A stretch of 39,459 nt of DNA, from positions 1-39,459 of the forward strand of contig CAVEYD010000010.1 of the NCBI GenBank assembly GCA_963619835.1. Reading direction: 5' to 3'. Shown in pieces: positions 16,922-25,497 of this stretch (positions within the stretch are counted from its first letter, which is position 1; the number at the start of each line of letters is the position of its first letter). Both the position numbers and the translations under genes were made by a program. This DNA is from Fimimonas sp963619835 (GTDB lineage Bacteria > Bacillota > Clostridia > Christensenellales > CAG-314). Under the pieces are notes generated by a model that did no database searches, was not told the DNA's origin, and saw nothing but the letters and a program-made list of their open reading frames with translations.

Positions 16922-17902
16922 ATGAAAAGTAACACCAAACAAAAAAATAAAAAATTTGGACTTGCCAAATACACAAAATTGCAAAGGAAAGACTTCCCCT
17001 TTGTTTACTTGCTTATTGCCTTGCCGGTAGTGCAGTTTTTGGTATTTTGGTTGTTTGTCAATGTGGATTCCATAACGTTGGCTTTCCGAAACGATATTGA
17101 TGGTTCGTTTACGATGGATCATTTTGTCGAAGTATGGCAAGGCATTGTCGGGCTTGACGTGTACGGCTTCAATCTGCTTGAAATGGCCGGCAGATCATTT
17201 ATATTGTGGTTTGTTGCAAATGTATTGGCATTTCCTATTGGTTTGTTTAGTACATACGTGTTGTACAAAAAGGTTTGGGGGCATTACGCATTTCGTGTAA
17301 TTTATCTTATTCCTTCGCTTGTCGGTGCAATTATTTGGACAAGTCTTGTTAAAGCAGTTGTCGATTGGAACGGACCCGTTGTGTATTTTCTTGAAAAAAT
17401 CGGTGTGCAATTAGATCCGATTGTAAAAACGCAAGGTTTGTTTGCAAGTGAAAAAACGGCTTTTCCCACACTATGTGTAATTACATTTTTGTTAGGAATA
17501 GTCGGAGGAAACGTAATTGCCACAGGTGCATTTGCCAAGGTACCTACCGAATTGTTTGAGGCGGGAAAAATTGACGGAGTAAACTTTTTCCAAGAGTTTT
17601 TCCATATAGCATTACCTTGCGCTTGGCCGACTGTTTCTACATTGCTTACCGTATCGCTTTGCACAATGCTTGTGGCAGACGGAAGTGTATTTTTGTATTC
17701 AAACACTACCGGGCAACCGGGCATGGCAACGATGGGCTATTACTTGTATTATATGACGTACCGAATCTCCAATTCTACTGCCGCAGTAAAGCCATACGGT
17801 TATCCGGCTGCTGTTGGTATAGTGATTACGCTTGTAAGTGTTCCAATTGTTTTATTCGGAAGAAAACTTCTTGATAAAATAGTGGAAAATGTGGAGGTGT
17901 AA
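16922..17902 (+). CDS. ABC sugar transporter permease, MalF/LplB type
   Basis: A 326-residue inner-membrane permease with about six membrane segments and a Lys-rich cytoplasmic N-terminus. The ATPase-contact loop, EAGKIDGVNFFQEFFHIALP, is canonical. I start at ATG 16922, eight bases after AGGA; the frame extends to a TTG at 16898, but that lies inside the hairpin. It pairs with the 17904 permease and the 15213 binding protein. The stop is one base before the next start. Confidence 0.92.
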   Translation: MKSNTKQKNKKFGLAKYTKLQRKDFPFVYLLIALPVVQFLVFWLFVNVDSITLAFRNDIDGSFTMDHFVEVWQGIVGLDVYGFNLLEMAGRSFILWFVANVLAFPIGLFSTYVLYKKVWGHYAFRVIYLIPSLVGAIIWTSLVKAVVDWNGPVVYFLEKIGVQLDPIVKTQGLFASEKTAFPTLCVITFLLGIVGGNVIATGAFAKVPTELFEAGKIDGVNFFQEFFHIALPCAWPTVSTLLTVSLCTMLVADGSVFLYSNTTGQPGMATMGYYLYYMTYRISNSTAAVKPYGYPAAVGIVITLVSVPIVLFGRKLLDKIVENVEV

Positions 17903-17903
17903 T

Positions 17904-18785
17904 ATGAAAAAACTACGTAAGTTTTGGAAAAAGCCTCTTGATGAAAAAATCGTATTTATAGTTTACTTCATCTTTTTCGTAGTGATGGCATGCGTGTTTT
18001 TGTATCCTATACTTTACTGTTTGCTATCCACATTTAAGAGTACCGCCGAGTTCTACGATGAGACGACTTCTCTAATCAGTTTGCCTAAAAATCCACAGTT
18101 CGAAACATGGAAAAATATATTTACTCTGTTTCAGTACGGAAACAACAATTTCGGCACAATGTTATGGAATTCGTTGTGGTTTACGGCTGTAAAGGTTTTT
18201 TGTACAGTGGCATGCAGTGCAATGCTCGCTTATGCGGTGGCAAAATTTGAGTTTCCCGGAAAAAAATTGATATATGCAACTGCGGTAATTGTTCAAACAA
18301 TTCCTATTTTCGGAAGCGGAGCAACTGCATACAAGATTTTTTCGGCGCTCGGCATGGTAAACAATCCCAAGTTGATGTGGCTTGCATGGTGTACGGGCTT
18401 TAATATGTCTTTTATCATATTGCACGGCATGTTCAAGGGAATAAGCAACTCGTATGCAGAATCGGCAAAAATAGACGGCGCAAGCAATCTTACGATTTTA
18501 CTCAAAATCATTTTACCGCTTGCCGCACCGACAATAGTCGCGCTTATGGTTACAAACAGTGTAACGGTGTGGAACGATTACAGCACAATACAAATTTACT
18601 TGAGAGATTATCCAACTATAAGTTATGGCTTGTATTGTTTCCCAAATGAGGCACAATATGTCGAAAATTCACAATCTGTATATTATGCGGCAATGCTTTT
18701 GTCGATGATTCCCATTATGCTTATTTACGGATTAAGCCAAAAATTGGTACTTACAAATGTTTCGGTAGGAGGCTTGAAAGGATGA
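17904..18785 (+). CDS. ABC sugar transporter permease, MalG/LplC type
   Basis: A 293-residue permease with about six membrane segments; the EAA loop, ESAKIDGASNLTILLKIILP, is canonical. The start is ATG 17904, five bases after GGAGGT at 17893-17898; the in-frame ATG at 17889 lies upstream of that site. The stop overlaps the start of the next lipoprotein gene as ATGA (18782-18785), so surface-protein synthesis is translationally coupled to the importer. That is direct evidence that the two work together. Confidence 0.92.
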   Translation: MKKLRKFWKKPLDEKIVFIVYFIFFVVMACVFLYPILYCLLSTFKSTAEFYDETTSLISLPKNPQFETWKNIFTLFQYGNNNFGTMLWNSLWFTAVKVFCTVACSAMLAYAVAKFEFPGKKLIYATAVIVQTIPIFGSGATAYKIFSALGMVNNPKLMWLAWCTGFNMSFIILHGMFKGISNSYAESAKIDGASNLTILLKIILPLAAPTIVALMVTNSVTVWNDYSTIQIYLRDYPTISYGLYCFPNEAQYVENSQSVYYAAMLLSMIPIMLIYGLSQKLVLTNVSVGGLKG

Positions 18786-21700
18786 AAAAGATTACACTTA
18801 TCACAATTTTGAGCATCTTGGCACTTTTAAGTTTAACGCTTGTTTCGTGCCAAATTAAAGAAGTTCAGCTGGAGTTAGTAGATTATCAGGCCGATTACAG
18901 CGTAGGAAGCCCTATCGATATTGAAAATCACTACAAGGCCGATGTTCGAACCGGTATTACCGCCAGTGTGGTTTACAACGACGGAGAAAAGCAAGAAAAA
19001 ACTTTTACCGGAAACATCTATTGGCCGATCGTTGGCGGAGAACACACTTTTACAATCTCCATAGGTAAAAAAAGTGTAAGTTTTACGGTGCAAGTTGGTT
19101 ATCGCGAGCCGACGATATCTGTAGACGAGTCTCCGTTTGTGTATCGTGTAGGTTCTACCGTCTATTTTGAAGATTTACTTGCGGTTAAAAACCCAAGTGT
19201 TTACCCAAGTGACGCAACACTCAAATTTAAGGATGTTAAGTATCGCTCGGTTGAAACAGATTTGGACGAAACAATCGGCGAATGGGAAGACGCAGATTAT
19301 GACACTCACGATAAATGCTTTGATGTAACCAAAGCAGGCGAGTACCTCTTGTCTTTTGAAGCATGTCTTGGAGATAAGTCTGCCGAATCATCATTCACAG
19401 TGGTTGCCGTTACAAACAAAAACGATGGAAACGAAAACGTGCTTACGTACAACGAAAAGTATGCAAGCAAAAACGTCATAACGTCAAGCGAAGATTCATC
19501 AATTTTCCGTTTGCCCGCAAGTAGTGACTATACCGAAGCATCGTTTGTTGCGCTAAATCACAAATTTAATTTTGGCGAAGCGCTAAGCGTAACTTTTAAG
19601 GGAAAAAATTTGCCGCAGATTGGTTTGCATGTTACTCCAAATGAGCAATCGTCTAATCCGTTCGGTTTGTTTTCCGCAAAAGCGCATGTGTTGAGTTTTG
19701 AATATAAAGGCACCAACAAATATGTTCTTATGGGGCCAAACGGTTTCAACAGTAATGCCGTAAAAATAGCCGTTGAAAGTAGAGGCGAATTTTGGGGCTG
19801 GGACGATCTCGAAGCAAACAAATACTATCGTGTTTCGGCATGGCTCAACAAACGTAATGCAACAACATACTTTGTTTCGTACAACGTTTACGAAATACAA
19901 AATTACGGAACAGACAACCAAAGCGAAACGCTTATTCATTCGCTTGAACAAAGCGGTTGGTCCACCTCGGAAGGGGAAATAAACGAAGGTTACTTTGTTT
20001 TGTACGGATCAAAAAATAAGAGTATCACTTTCAAGGTAGAATATGGCGATAAACAGGTTGCCGAAAACATTGTTGCAAACAGCATTTCTCTCAACAATGG
20101 ATCAACAACCATCGAAAAAACTTGCAAAAACAACAACGATAACACAATTCAAGGCGGATATCTTGCCTACACAAATAAATATGGTCTAAATACAAGCATT
20201 TCGTTTGATTTTGTCGGAAAAAATATACCCAACGTATGTTTCTTTGCCGATAATGCAAGCGGAGCAACAGACGGTAAGGGATTGTACTTGTCGGCAGACG
20301 GTAGCGATTTGGCAGTATATGGTCCCAAACGTTTAGCGGGCGATGTTCTTGCAAAAGAAGCAAACAGTCAACTTGCACGAAACAAACTTGTCGACGGAAA
20401 AGCCTATCGCTACACAATAATTGTAGAAAGCGGTGGCAGCTACAAAGTAAAGTTCACACTTCGCTTGGACGAAGTTACAGACGATTGTTTGCTTGGAGTC
20501 GCACAAACATCACTTACCGCAGCGTATTTGTCCAATTCCCCCAAGGGCGCAATTATCGTGTATGGAACAACGTCTTCCCGTTTAACATTTAATTCAAGTG
20601 CGCCTACAGAATATGTCGAGCCCACAACGGACATAGACAAGTTGTCTTTTAGCAATACCGATTTGGCAGTACTTCGCGACAGCGAAACGAATATCACCTT
20701 GAACGGCGAACTTGCCGATTCAAGTGACATTGTTTGGAGTATTGCCGACGGAAGCATTGCAACGTTAAACAATGGCAAGTTAATCGCTCAAAAAGTTGGC
20801 AACACAACTTTGACTGCAACGGCAAACGGATTTGCCGCGTCATGCAACATTCAAGTAGTCGAAAAACTCTATTTCAAAAAAGCAACTTTAAGAGTAGTAA
20901 TTGGCGAAGCCGATACGCAACTTATATTGTTGGGAACCGGAGAAAAGGGTACAATTAATTGGGCAACCGATAGCGATTGCTTGACAGTATCCGATAGCGG
21001 AGTTATTTCCGCAGTTAGCGAAGGTGTTGCAAAAGTTACGGCAACAGCCACATCTGTTTACGGTACCGAAGTTGCCGAGTGTGTTGTAACGGTTGCTTTG
21101 CCTGTTATTCACTTTGAAGAGGCCGAAAAATCGATTCGTCTGTACAGTGACGAAACTCTCGCTTTGCAATACTCGGACGGAAAGACCATTTCGTGGTATT
21201 CATCAGACGAAAATGTTGTTACCGTACAAAACGGAGTTGTGTCGGCTGTCGGCGTTGGAACTGCAACGATAACGGCAACGGCAACAAACGGCGAAACAGA
21301 CTCTTGCAAAATTGTTGTTATCAACATTTTGCACAATGCTACTTACAACAAGACAACCGGACAAATTACGTTAAAACAAGACGCAAGCGGCACAGCCTAC
21401 TCGGATTCTGCTTATGTACAAATGGGCAACTATGCCGACGGAGCTTTTGTTGTGATGGAGTTCACCGGCAAAAACTTACCGCAAATTCAATTTTTCGCAA
21501 GTGGAGCTACAAACAAGCTTGTTGATGAATCTATCAACGGACTGTTGTTCTCGTCCGACGTTGTAACAGCCGATTATCGTATGTTTAGCACCACAAACCC
21601 AAACCAAAATGCCATCATGGCATCAAGTTGGGACAATAACTTGAAAAACTATGCAAGTTCCGGTGCTTGGCAAAATCTTGACGAAAGCAAAAATTATGTT

Positions 21701-21955
21701 CTAATAGTCGGTTGCTTGCGTGACGAAAGTAAGTACTATCTCACATTCAAGCTTTACATCAAAAATGACGATGGAACAGTTTCTCTCGCACAAAACGGAA
21801 GTTTCACCAAAGATTATTCAGTACTTGACACAAACATTAAAACAAGCGGAAACGAAATTGTTGTGTACGGCAGTCGCAATGCGGATCTTGATGTAACGGT
21901 AAAAGTAGTAAGTACGTTAGAAGAAGCCGAAAGCATGTTTACAATAGCGGAATAA
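18782..21955 (+). CDS. Large multimodular surface lipoprotein, probable glycan-binding
   Basis: A 1057-residue predicted lipoprotein (lipobox LVSC, Cys 23). Order seen: two Ig-like stretches (about 25-110 and 110-215); two diverged copies of the beta-rich GKxxPQI module (about 217-425 and 426-610); three Big_2-type Ig domains (about 616-699, 700-778, 779-850) with DNGVVSAVGVGTATITA-like cores; and a well-conserved GKxxPQI module at the C-terminus (about 851-1057). No catalytic domain is recognised. It is coupled to the permease by an ATGA overlap and has AGGAGG upstream. It shares its module with the 22080 lipoprotein, so both probably hold the same polymer at the cell surface. Function inferred from architecture only. 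Confidence 0.85.
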   Translation: MKKITLITILSILALLSLTLVSCQIKEVQLELVDYQADYSVGSPIDIENHYKADVRTGITASVVYNDGEKQEKTFTGNIYWPIVGGEHTFTISIGKKSVSFTVQVGYREPTISVDESPFVYRVGSTVYFEDLLAVKNPSVYPSDATLKFKDVKYRSVETDLDETIGEWEDADYDTHDKCFDVTKAGEYLLSFEACLGDKSAESSFTVVAVTNKNDGNENVLTYNEKYASKNVITSSEDSSIFRLPASSDYTEASFVALNHKFNFGEALSVTFKGKNLPQIGLHVTPNEQSSNPFGLFSAKAHVLSFEYKGTNKYVLMGPNGFNSNAVKIAVESRGEFWGWDDLEANKYYRVSAWLNKRNATTYFVSYNVYEIQNYGTDNQSETLIHSLEQSGWSTSEGEINEGYFVLYGSKNKSITFKVEYGDKQVAENIVANSISLNNGSTTIEKTCKNNNDNTIQGGYLAYTNKYGLNTSISFDFVGKNIPNVCFFADNASGATDGKGLYLSADGSDLAVYGPKRLAGDVLAKEANSQLARNKLVDGKAYRYTIIVESGGSYKVKFTLRLDEVTDDCLLGVAQTSLTAAYLSNSPKGAIIVYGTTSSRLTFNSSAPTEYVEPTTDIDKLSFSNTDLAVLRDSETNITLNGELADSSDIVWSIADGSIATLNNGKLIAQKVGNTTLTATANGFAASCNIQVVEKLYFKKATLRVVIGEADTQLILLGTGEKGTINWATDSDCLTVSDSGVISAVSEGVAKVTATATSVYGTEVAECVVTVALPVIHFEEAEKSIRLYSDETLALQYSDGKTISWYSSDENVVTVQNGVVSAVGVGTATITATATNGETDSCKIVVINILHNATYNKTTGQITLKQDASGTAYSDSAYVQMGNYADGAFVVMEFTGKNLPQIQFFASGATNKLVDESINGLLFSSDVVTADYRMFSTTNPNQNAIMASSWDNNLKNYASSGAWQNLDESKNYVLIVGCLRDESKYYLTFKLYIKNDDGTVSLAQNGSFTKDYSVLDTNIKTSGNEIVVYGSRNADLDVTVKVVSTLEEAESMFTIAE
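21332..21943 (+). repeat. GKxxPQI beta-rich module, best copy in the 18782 lipoprotein
   Basis: About 190 residues beginning HNATYNKTTGQ and containing GNYADGAFV, FTGKNLPQIQFFASG, DYRMF, KNYVLIVG and IVVYGSR. The same ordered landmarks recur three times in the 22080 lipoprotein, and in more diverged form twice earlier in this protein. I know no named carbohydrate-binding family with this signature. Confidence 0.75.
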
Positions 21956-22036
21956 TTTTATAGTAGTGTAAAACCACGTTAAACAATGTTTGATTAAAAA
22001 ATATTTTCAAAGTCAAACAAATCTAAATTAGGTCTT

Positions 22037-22052
22037 TTAGGGAAATCCCTAA
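22037..22052 (+). other. Small hairpin before the 22080 gene
   Basis: TTAGGG-AAAT-CCCTAA forms a 6-bp stem with a 4-base loop, ending some 19 bases before the TAAGGAGG ribosome binding site. A longer-range repeat, TGTTTGA/TCAAACA (21987-21993 with 22013-22019), precedes it. There is no T-run, so readthrough is expected. Confidence 0.4.
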
Positions 22053-22079
22053 CAAAAATAAATCTCTAAGGAGGAAAAG

Positions 22080-25000
22080 ATGAAAAATAGCAAAAAGTTT
22101 TGGCTTGTAGCCGTGTTGCTTATTGTTTGCTTAAGCACACTTGTTGCCTGCCAAACCACACCGCAGTACAAAGTTTCGTTCGTTGTTGACGGACAAACTT
22201 ATGGCGAAGTTCAAATAGTTGAGGAAGGTGCAAAAATTGCTCAACCTACAACAGATCCGACAAAAGAAAACGATGCTCAGTACACTTATACTTTTGACGG
22301 ATGGTACTTTGGAGACAAAAAGTGGAATTTCGAAACGGATACGGTTACTGAAGATGTAACTCTCAAAGCAACCTACATTTCCACAGTCAACAAGTACGAG
22401 GTCGTTTTCAAAAACGATGACGTTGTGTTACAAAACACCCAAGTCGACTACGGCACAATGCCCGAATATAAGGGCGAAACTCCCACAAAAGCGGCAGACA
22501 ACACAACTAAGTACACTTTCAGTGCTTGGTCTCCCGAAGTAAAAGCGGTAGACGGTGCAGCTACATATGTTGCTCAATTTACATCCGCAACTCGTACTTA
22601 CGAGGTAGCATTTAATACCGATAGCGACTACACAGTGGAAAGTCAATCTGTCGAATACGACAATCTTTTGACGGCTCCAAGTGCACTTGGCTACAAAATT
22701 GCCGATGACAAATATTACGAATTTGCCGGTTGGTACAACGGAGAAAGCCAATGGAACTTTGCAACCGACAAGGTTACTGCCGATGGTATTACACTTACCG
22801 CTCATTGGACGGAATTAGGCGGAATACACAATGCAACTTATGACGGAAGTAAATTTTCTCTTACCAAAAACGAAGGTGCAGCAAACTACACAGATTGTTC
22901 TTATATCGAACTTGGCAGTTATGAAAACGGTGGTTTCGTCGCAGTAAGTTTCAAAGGCAAAGTTGCTCCGCAAATAGCATTCTTTATTAGTGGTGGCACA
23001 TCAACCATGAAAGACAGTGCAACAGGTTGTATGCTGTTCACTTCCGACGTAGTAACGTCTGACTATCGTATGTTCCCACACACCAATCCCAACACAGGTG
23101 CGGTAATGGCAGGAAAGTGGAACAAAGGCGCTTTCGCAAATCTTGACGGTGAAAAGGAATATGTTCTTATTGTAAGCGATGTTAAGGGCGAAGCAAAGTA
23201 CTTCATTACACTTAACTTGTATGTTAAAACCGATGATGGCAACATTACGCTTGTAGAAGGCGGAACATACACTTGCGATTATCCCGTAGCACACAAAGAC
23301 TTGAAAAACACCGGTAGCAAAATTGTTTTGTTTGGCAGCCGCCATTCTAACGTTAGCGGAACAGTAGTTGTTGCTGATTCCTTGGAAAACGCTATCGAAA
23401 ATTACACAGTTGTTCACACTCACTACTACAAGCTTGTAGACGAAGTTGCAGCATCTTGCACAACAAACGGAACAAAAGCTCACTTTACTTGTAGCGGTTG
23501 CGACAAATTGTTTGTTTTGGACGAAGACGACAACTATGTTGAAGCAACGGCAGAAAGTCTTGTTATTTTGGCAGGTCACAACTACGGCACACTTGTTGAA
23601 AGTGTAGCTTCTACTTGCAAGGACAACGGACACGTAGCTTACTACAAATGTTCAGGTTGCAACAAGTACTTTGACGAAAACAAAGCAGAAATTTCTGCAA
23701 TTGAATTGCCTCTTGTCGAACACACTTATGGCGATTGGATTGCCGAAGTTGCCGCAACAAACGAAGCCAACGGCACAAAAGGTCACTATCATTGCTCTGT
23801 TTGCGAAAAGAATTTTGATGCTGAAAAAGTCGAACTCGAAACAATTGTGATTCCCAAAATTGAGCATACTTATGGCGATTTTATTGCCGAAGTTGCCGCA
23901 ACTTGCTACAGTGAAGGCACGCTTGGTCACTATCACTGTTCGCACTGTGACAAAAATTTTGACAAGGACTACAACGAACTTAGCAGTCTAACAATCTCAA
24001 AGAAAGCTCATAGCTATGGCGCTTGGACAATGACGGTAGAACCTACCGAAACAACAACCGGTACGGCAGAAAAAGTTTGCATAAACGAAGGTTGCCCTGA
24101 TTCTGCTGACGGGCACAAGGTTACCGAAACGGTTGCGGTGCTTGGCGACACAAGTGTTTGGACTCTTGACGGAGTTACTTACACATCTGTTTACGGCACA
24201 ATTACACTCAAAATTTACAAGTCAACCTACAATGCAACAACTGGTGCATTGACAACTCAAGCATGTGCCGGAAGTACAAATTATACCGATTGTTCATTTG
24301 TTGATATTGGAGAATATGCTAATGGTGCATTTGTTGGTATAGAATTTACCGGAAAGTATGTTCCACAAATCGGATTCTTTCTCAGCGGTGGCACAAAAAC
24401 GATGAAAGCAGATGCTCTTGGCGGACTTGTCTTTTCAACAGATGCAATCGGCACAGACTATCGTATGTGGAAAGACACAAATGTTACAACAGGTGCAGTT
24501 CTTGCAAATAAATGGAATTTTGCAGCTTACAACAATCTTACTGCAGGAACCAAGTATGTTCTTGTGGTAGGATGTGTAAAGAGTACGAGGTACGATATTA
24601 CATTGGCTTTATACACACACAACGATGATGGTTCAATAACCCTTGTAAATAAGTATGAGTGTAATTACCAACTTAACGATTCAAGCATCAACAATAGCGG
24701 AACTCATCTTGTTCTTTTTGGTAGCAGAGTTACGGCTTTGACAGCAAAAGTTGCAGTTGCAAACACATTGGAAGAAATAACAAGTAAGTATGTTGCTTCC
24801 GAACCCGATCATACTGTTCAAACTTACAATTCTACCTACGATGCAACAACAGGAAAAGTGACATTGCAAAAAGCAACCATTTCAAAAGTTGCAAGAATCG
24901 ATGATCCGACTAAAGAAAAAAATTCCTATGACGATGCTTCTTACATTGATTTTGGCGAATATGCCAACGGCGGAAGAGTTGAAGTCACATTTACCGGAAA

Positions 25001-25424
25001 ATATACTCCGCAAATAGGATTTTTCCTTAGCGGTGGCACAAAAACAATGACAAGTTCCGCTCTTGGCGGTTTGGTTTTCTCGACAGACTCCATAGGCACC
25101 GATTACCGCATGTTTAAGAGCACGGATGTTGTGGAAGGCGCAATACTTGTAAACCAATGGAATGCTGCAGCTTACAACAATCTTACCGACGGTCAACAAT
25201 ATAAGTTGGTTGTTAGCGTGAAAAAAACAACAAGCAAGTACGAAATTTATTTGGCATTGTACACAATTAGCGAATCAGAACTTACACTTGTAAAAGACTA
25301 CACTTGTAGTTACAACATAGACGATTCAAAAATCAACAACAGCGGTACTCACATAGTATTGTTTGGTAGCCGTATTACAAACCTCAATGCTACGGTAACA
25401 GTCACCGACAGCGCCGATCTTTAA
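22080..25424 (+). CDS. Multimodular surface lipoprotein; probable N-terminal part of a frameshifted secreted enzyme
   Basis: A 1114-residue predicted lipoprotein (lipobox LVAC, Cys 24; TAAGGAGGAAAAG before the ATG). Order: three InlB B-type repeats (about 28-100, 102-165, 168-240) with FDGWYFG and FAGWYNG cores; a GKxxPQI module (about 250-443); five Cys/His repeats of about 48 residues (about 446-690); then two more GKxxPQI modules (about 713-905 and 913-1114). The reading frame ends at CTT-TAA-C, about where the last module should end. In the +1 frame, coding continues without a gap into the putative glycosidase domain annotated at 25498. If both frames are joined, the product is 1641 residues: surface anchor, binding modules and enzyme. 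Without the shift it is a binding-only protein. Confidence 0.88.
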   Translation: MKNSKKFWLVAVLLIVCLSTLVACQTTPQYKVSFVVDGQTYGEVQIVEEGAKIAQPTTDPTKENDAQYTYTFDGWYFGDKKWNFETDTVTEDVTLKATYISTVNKYEVVFKNDDVVLQNTQVDYGTMPEYKGETPTKAADNTTKYTFSAWSPEVKAVDGAATYVAQFTSATRTYEVAFNTDSDYTVESQSVEYDNLLTAPSALGYKIADDKYYEFAGWYNGESQWNFATDKVTADGITLTAHWTELGGIHNATYDGSKFSLTKNEGAANYTDCSYIELGSYENGGFVAVSFKGKVAPQIAFFISGGTSTMKDSATGCMLFTSDVVTSDYRMFPHTNPNTGAVMAGKWNKGAFANLDGEKEYVLIVSDVKGEAKYFITLNLYVKTDDGNITLVEGGTYTCDYPVAHKDLKNTGSKIVLFGSRHSNVSGTVVVADSLENAIENYTVVHTHYYKLVDEVAASCTTNGTKAHFTCSGCDKLFVLDEDDNYVEATAESLVILAGHNYGTLVESVASTCKDNGHVAYYKCSGCNKYFDENKAEISAIELPLVEHTYGDWIAEVAATNEANGTKGHYHCSVCEKNFDAEKVELETIVIPKIEHTYGDFIAEVAATCYSEGTLGHYHCSHCDKNFDKDYNELSSLTISKKAHSYGAWTMTVEPTETTTGTAEKVCINEGCPDSADGHKVTETVAVLGDTSVWTLDGVTYTSVYGTITLKIYKSTYNATTGALTTQACAGSTNYTDCSFVDIGEYANGAFVGIEFTGKYVPQIGFFLSGGTKTMKADALGGLVFSTDAIGTDYRMWKDTNVTTGAVLANKWNFAAYNNLTAGTKYVLVVGCVKSTRYDITLALYTHNDDGSITLVNKYECNYQLNDSSINNSGTHLVLFGSRVTALTAKVAVANTLEEITSKYVASEPDHTVQTYNSTYDATTGKVTLQKATISKVARIDDPTKEKNSYDDASYIDFGEYANGGRVEVTFTGKYTPQIGFFLSGGTKTMTSSALGGLVFSTDSIGTDYRMFKSTDVVEGAILVNQWNAAAYNNLTDGQQYKLVVSVKKTTSKYEIYLALYTISESELTLVKDYTCSYNIDDSKINNSGTHIVLFGSRITNLNATVTVTDSADL
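22827..25424 (+). repeat. Three GKxxPQI beta-rich modules in one protein
   Basis: Copies at about 22827-23410, 24216-24795 and 24816-25424. Landmarks in order: GxYxNG, FxGKxxPQIxFFxSGGT, TDYRM, GAxLxxxWN, YxLxV, SGTHxVLFGSR. The second and third copies are very similar even in DNA (for example GGTGGCACAAAAAC in both), indicating a recent tandem duplication. The Cys/His repeat block lies between copies one and two. Confidence 0.8.
23415..24150 (+). repeat. Five tandem ~48-residue Cys/His repeats
   Basis: Units start near 23416, 23577, 23721, 23865 and 24009, with a period of 144 bases in the best-preserved units. The pattern is HxYGxWxxEVAATCxxNGT, then GHYHCSxCxKNFD. Units three and four are close to identical in DNA over the first 35 bases. 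The third lacks the first Cys (ATN for ATC), and the last has lost the normal CxxC. Such repeats are common in clostridial surface proteins; each CxxC plus another Cys and His could bind a metal or simply act as a spacer. Confidence 0.75.
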
Positions 25425-25425
25425 C
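25419..25425 (+). other. Candidate +1 frameshift site CTT-TAA-C
   Basis: The zero-frame codons are GAT CTT TAA. Skipping the T at 25422 gives CTT then AAC AAA TCT TTC AAC, which reads straight into the conserved start of the putative glycosidase domain. CTT-TAA-C differs by one base from CTT-TGA-C, the known +1 shift site of prfB (RF2). I see no SD-like AGGGGG just upstream of the kind that stimulates prfB shifting. A one-base indel mutation or an assembly error would look the same. Confidence 0.55.
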
Positions 25426-25497
25426 AAATCTTTCAACATTTACGGGTATGCTTCACCACAAAACGGAACTTTCTCTGTAGGTGATGACAGTTACGCA

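Noticed and set aside
23001..23633. Long minus-strand open frame (210 codons) inside the 22080 gene
   Set aside because: It is antisense to a clearly coding, repeat-rich gene, gives a low-complexity Cys/Val/Phe-rich translation, and has no ribosome binding site; a shadow of the real gene.
23415..24150. CRISPR-like or zinc-finger array reading of the Cys/His repeats
   Set aside because: The repeats are in frame, of 144-base period, and translate as part of a secreted protein; there are no palindromic repeats or unique spacers, and the protein is extracellular, so a DNA-binding finger is unlikely.
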